DNA of 64,000 nt from Oscarella lobularis (lineage: Eukaryota > Porifera > Homoscleromorpha > Homosclerophorida > Oscarellidae), in assembly GCF_947507565.1 (NCBI RefSeq), contig NC_089184.1, positions 496,001-560,000 on the forward strand, written 5' to 3'. Positions 61,586 to 64,000 of this stretch are shown piece by piece; the stretch's first letter is position 1, and the number at the start of each line of letters is the position of its first letter. Both the position numbers and the translations under genes were made by a program. The notes below the pieces were generated by a model that ran no database searches, was not told where the DNA came from, and worked only from the letters and a program-made list of their open reading frames with translations.

Positions 61586-64000
61586 ATGAGAGCATCAGGC
61601 GTCATCAAAAAGATTGACAGGTTGCAAAAAAGGGCAGAATACATTCGTAACATCTGCATTTTGGCCCACGTGGATCACGGTGGGGCCCCCAAACTCCTTT
61701 CTCCCACCAAAACGATTCGATATCGATGCTTGCCCAGGAAAGACGACGTTAGCGGACGCGCTCATAGCGAGCAATGGCATTATTTCACCGAGAATGGCAG
61801 GAAAAGTGAGCGATCATCGCACAGAACTCGCCAACAACTTTCGAATCGCTTTCTTCTCTAGCTTCGCTACATGGACAGTCGCGAAGACGAACAGGCGCGC
61901 GGCATCACAATGAAATCGAGTGCGATCGCGCTTTCGTTCGAAGACAGTGCGACAATTCACGTCCAACAAAGAAGTGGATTTCGAAAGTAGATTTTTAGAT
62001 GGAAGCGAGTATCTCATAAATCTGATCGACTCGCCGGGACACGTAGACTTTTCCAGCGAAGTGCACTCGAAATAAAAAATCAGAACGAACTCTAGCGTTT
62101 TTTTCCAGGTTTCTACCGCCGTTCGACTTTGTGACGGAGCCGTCGTTGTCGTCGATGTGGTCGAAGGGGTTTGCCCCCAGGTATTTTATTTAGTAGTTAA
62201 TTATTTATTTCGGGCTATAGACTTTTGTTTTTTTAGACGCATGCAGTTTTGCGTCAGGCGTGGCTTGAAAATATCAAGCCGTGTCTGGTTTTAAATAAAA
62301 TCGATAGGCTGATACTAGAGCTGAAGTTGTCACCTCTCGAAGCTCATTATCATCTTATGCAAATACTGGAGCAGGTTAAATCAGACAATAAGTTATTGAC
62401 ATTTGTACTAATTAAATATAGGTCAATGCAATTACAGGCGCTCTATTTACAAGCTCGGTTTTGGAAGAAACAGCTGTTAGATTCAGAGGCATTTTGATTT
62501 GAATAGTAACTCTATTCTTTGTATAGCAAGGTGGTAAAGATACGAAGGCTGAAGCCGAAGTTGACGTCAATCAAGTCTATGACTGGAGTGCTGGCTTGGA
62601 GGAGAAGGACGACTCGTCTATCTATTTTTCTCCGGATCAAGGAAACGTTGTTTTTGCTAGTGCAATTGACGGATGGGGATTCAGGTATATCTCTAGAGGC
62701 ATGTACTGTAGTATTCGCACTTTTGCTATGATGACCATTCAATAACGAGGGATTCAGCTACTCTTGATTTTCTGATAGTAAATCACAATCTGAGCAAAGC
62801 ATATCATACCATACCCTTTATGCGCAGATCTATGTATTCACCTCCTTCTAACATTTCTCTCTCTATGTTCTAGCATTGGTCACTTTGCTTCTCTGTTTGC
62901 CACGAAGCTTGGCATCAATTTGGACGTGCTGAGAAAGACGCTCTGGGGCGATTATTATCTCCACTTGAAGTCGCGGCGAATTTTCAAAGGGGCTCAAGCC
63001 AAAGGGAAGAAACCACTCTTTGTCCAATTCATCTTAGAAAACGTGTGGGCCGTCTACGACGCAGTCATTCAATCTCGGTAGGGTCTCTCGCTTTTCTATC
63101 GTACGTATCAAGAAATGCTTTGTTCCTCGCAGAGATAAGGAAAAAATTGATAAGATTGTTCGTTCTATGAACCTTAAAATATCGGCTCGCGACGCTCGTC
63201 ATAGCGACGCTCGAATTCATTTACAGGCCATCTGCTCTCAATGGCTTCCCCTGCCAAAAGCCGTTCTGTGTACGATGGACGTTTTGACTGCTACTTCATA
63301 TCATCTCTTTCTTATTATAGCGATGGTGATTACGCATTTGCCGAATCCTCGCGACTTGGGACGAGATCGAATAGAGAAGTTGATGTGTAGCGGTCTTCAA
63401 ACGTTGGATTCTTTTCCGGCGGAAACGCAGAAACTAGCTCAAGGTTAGACTAGAATTTTTTTTTGTTTTCGCCGCTTGGGCATCGAGTCGTCTATCAAAA
63501 TAAACCGGGTTTTGTACTAGACTTTGAGAAATGCAGTCCAGACGATTCTTCTCCCGTCATTGTGTTTATTTCGAAGATGTTTGCCGTTGATAGAAAGAGC
63601 TTGCCACAGAATCGACCAACGTACTCGCAGGCACTCGCCTCATCGGAACTGAATTGTATGTGCGTTTTGTTCTCAGGGCTTTGACGCAAGACGACATAGA
63701 TCGGAGAAGAGAAATTCTACGACAGAAAAAGAACGAAATGATAGCCGGGAAACAAGAGAAAGGTACAACCACACTGCTCAAATAGAATCAAGTGAATCAA
63801 CGCGTGTCTTAGAAGAAGAAGTCGCTGAATCGATTGAAAGCGAAGAGGCAGATAAGGACGGGGACGTTTTCGTGGCCTTTGCGCGCGTCTTCAGCGGCAC
63901 TCTTCGTCCCGGCCAAGAAATCTACGTCCTAGGCCCTCGACACAATCCAAGCCATTATGTCACCCAAGGAAACGACGACGATAAAAGAAAAGGAGCCGTC
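61586..64000 (+). CDS. EFL1: Elongation factor-like GTPase 1 (60S maturation), 5' part
   Basis: Fourteen exons: 61586-61679, 61738-61805, 61862-61946, 61999-62060, 62109-62180, 62237-62374, 62422-62475, 62527-62684, 62874-63077, 63133-63269, 63321-63443, 63521-63620, 63677-63762 and 63813-64000 (open at the window edge). They give 523 in-frame residues, about half of the human protein (1,120 aa). EFL1 is an EF-2-like GTPase that works with SBDS to release eIF6 from late pre-60S particles in the cytoplasm. GTPase motifs are complete: AHVDHGKTT (G1), [10 protein letters not shown] (switch I), DSPGHVDF (G3) and NKIDRL (G4). The EFL1-type insertion follows, with [50 protein letters not shown] and ICSQWLP. 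Domain II begins [25 protein letters not shown]. Apparent in-frame stops all fall in short introns. Confidence 0.95.
62685..62873 (+). other. EFL1: Longest EFL1 intron in the window, no feature seen
   Basis: At 189 bp it is about three times longer than the neighbouring introns. It starts GTATAT and ends GTTCTAG after a pyrimidine-rich stretch. I see no coding sequence or structured RNA inside it. Confidence 0.75.

Noticed and set aside
62463-62526. Apparent frame breaks and stops in EFL1, which at first suggested a pseudogene
   Set aside because: Each break falls in a 45-60 bp (once 189 bp) intron with GT-AG ends. After removal the frame is intact for 523 codons with complete GTPase motifs.

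Overview
The window is animal-type nuclear DNA. Genes carry many short GT-AG introns (mostly about 45-65 bp) and sit 100-750 bp apart. The gene set is SLC25A46, SNX27, TFIIH p44, a cadherin and EFL1. A PDZ-PX-FERM SNX27 beside a transmembrane cadherin points to a holozoan, most likely a non-bilaterian animal with a compact genome such as a sponge. That placement is inference; the sequence does not name the species.

Layout. 1-685 (+): 3' end of an SLC25A46-like mitochondrial outer-membrane carrier. 850-3276 (-): complete SNX27, convergent with it, 14 coding exons, 573 aa. 3392-5334 (-): complete GTF2H2 (TFIIH p44), 17 coding exons, 380 aa, only 115 bp upstream of SNX27 on the same strand. 5335-6082: divergent promoter region. 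6083-61380 (+): one enormous cadherin gene. 61586-64000 (+): 5' half of EFL1, 14 exons, running off the window.

The cadherin gene is the main object. A small signal-peptide exon is followed by a single uninterrupted coding exon of 54,118 bp and three small cytoplasmic-tail exons. By my reconstruction it encodes 18,357 residues (roughly 1.9 MDa). The ectodomain has 8 cadherin (EC) repeats, then an embedded animal haem-peroxidase-like domain, then about 155 more EC repeats, a membrane-proximal domain, one transmembrane helix with a Cys8 cluster, and a tail ending in a class I PDZ-ligand-like sequence. The peroxidase domain keeps the fold motifs but lacks both haem-site histidines, so it looks like a pseudoenzyme.

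The 148 repeats after the peroxidase domain alternate strictly between two types, giving 74 two-repeat units of about 630 bp. One type ends in a canonical DxNDN calcium linker. The other ends in N-(E/D)-(H/F/Y) and usually carries a cysteine pair. This suggests growth by duplication of a two-domain cassette and a chain of stiff pairs joined by calcium-poor hinges.

The neighbours are housekeeping genes with no evident pathway link to the cadherin. One speculative link is that the PDZ domain of SNX27, an endosomal sorting adaptor, has class I specificity and could in principle recognise the cadherin C-terminus. All exon borders were placed by eye from GT/AG sites, reading frame and remembered family alignments.
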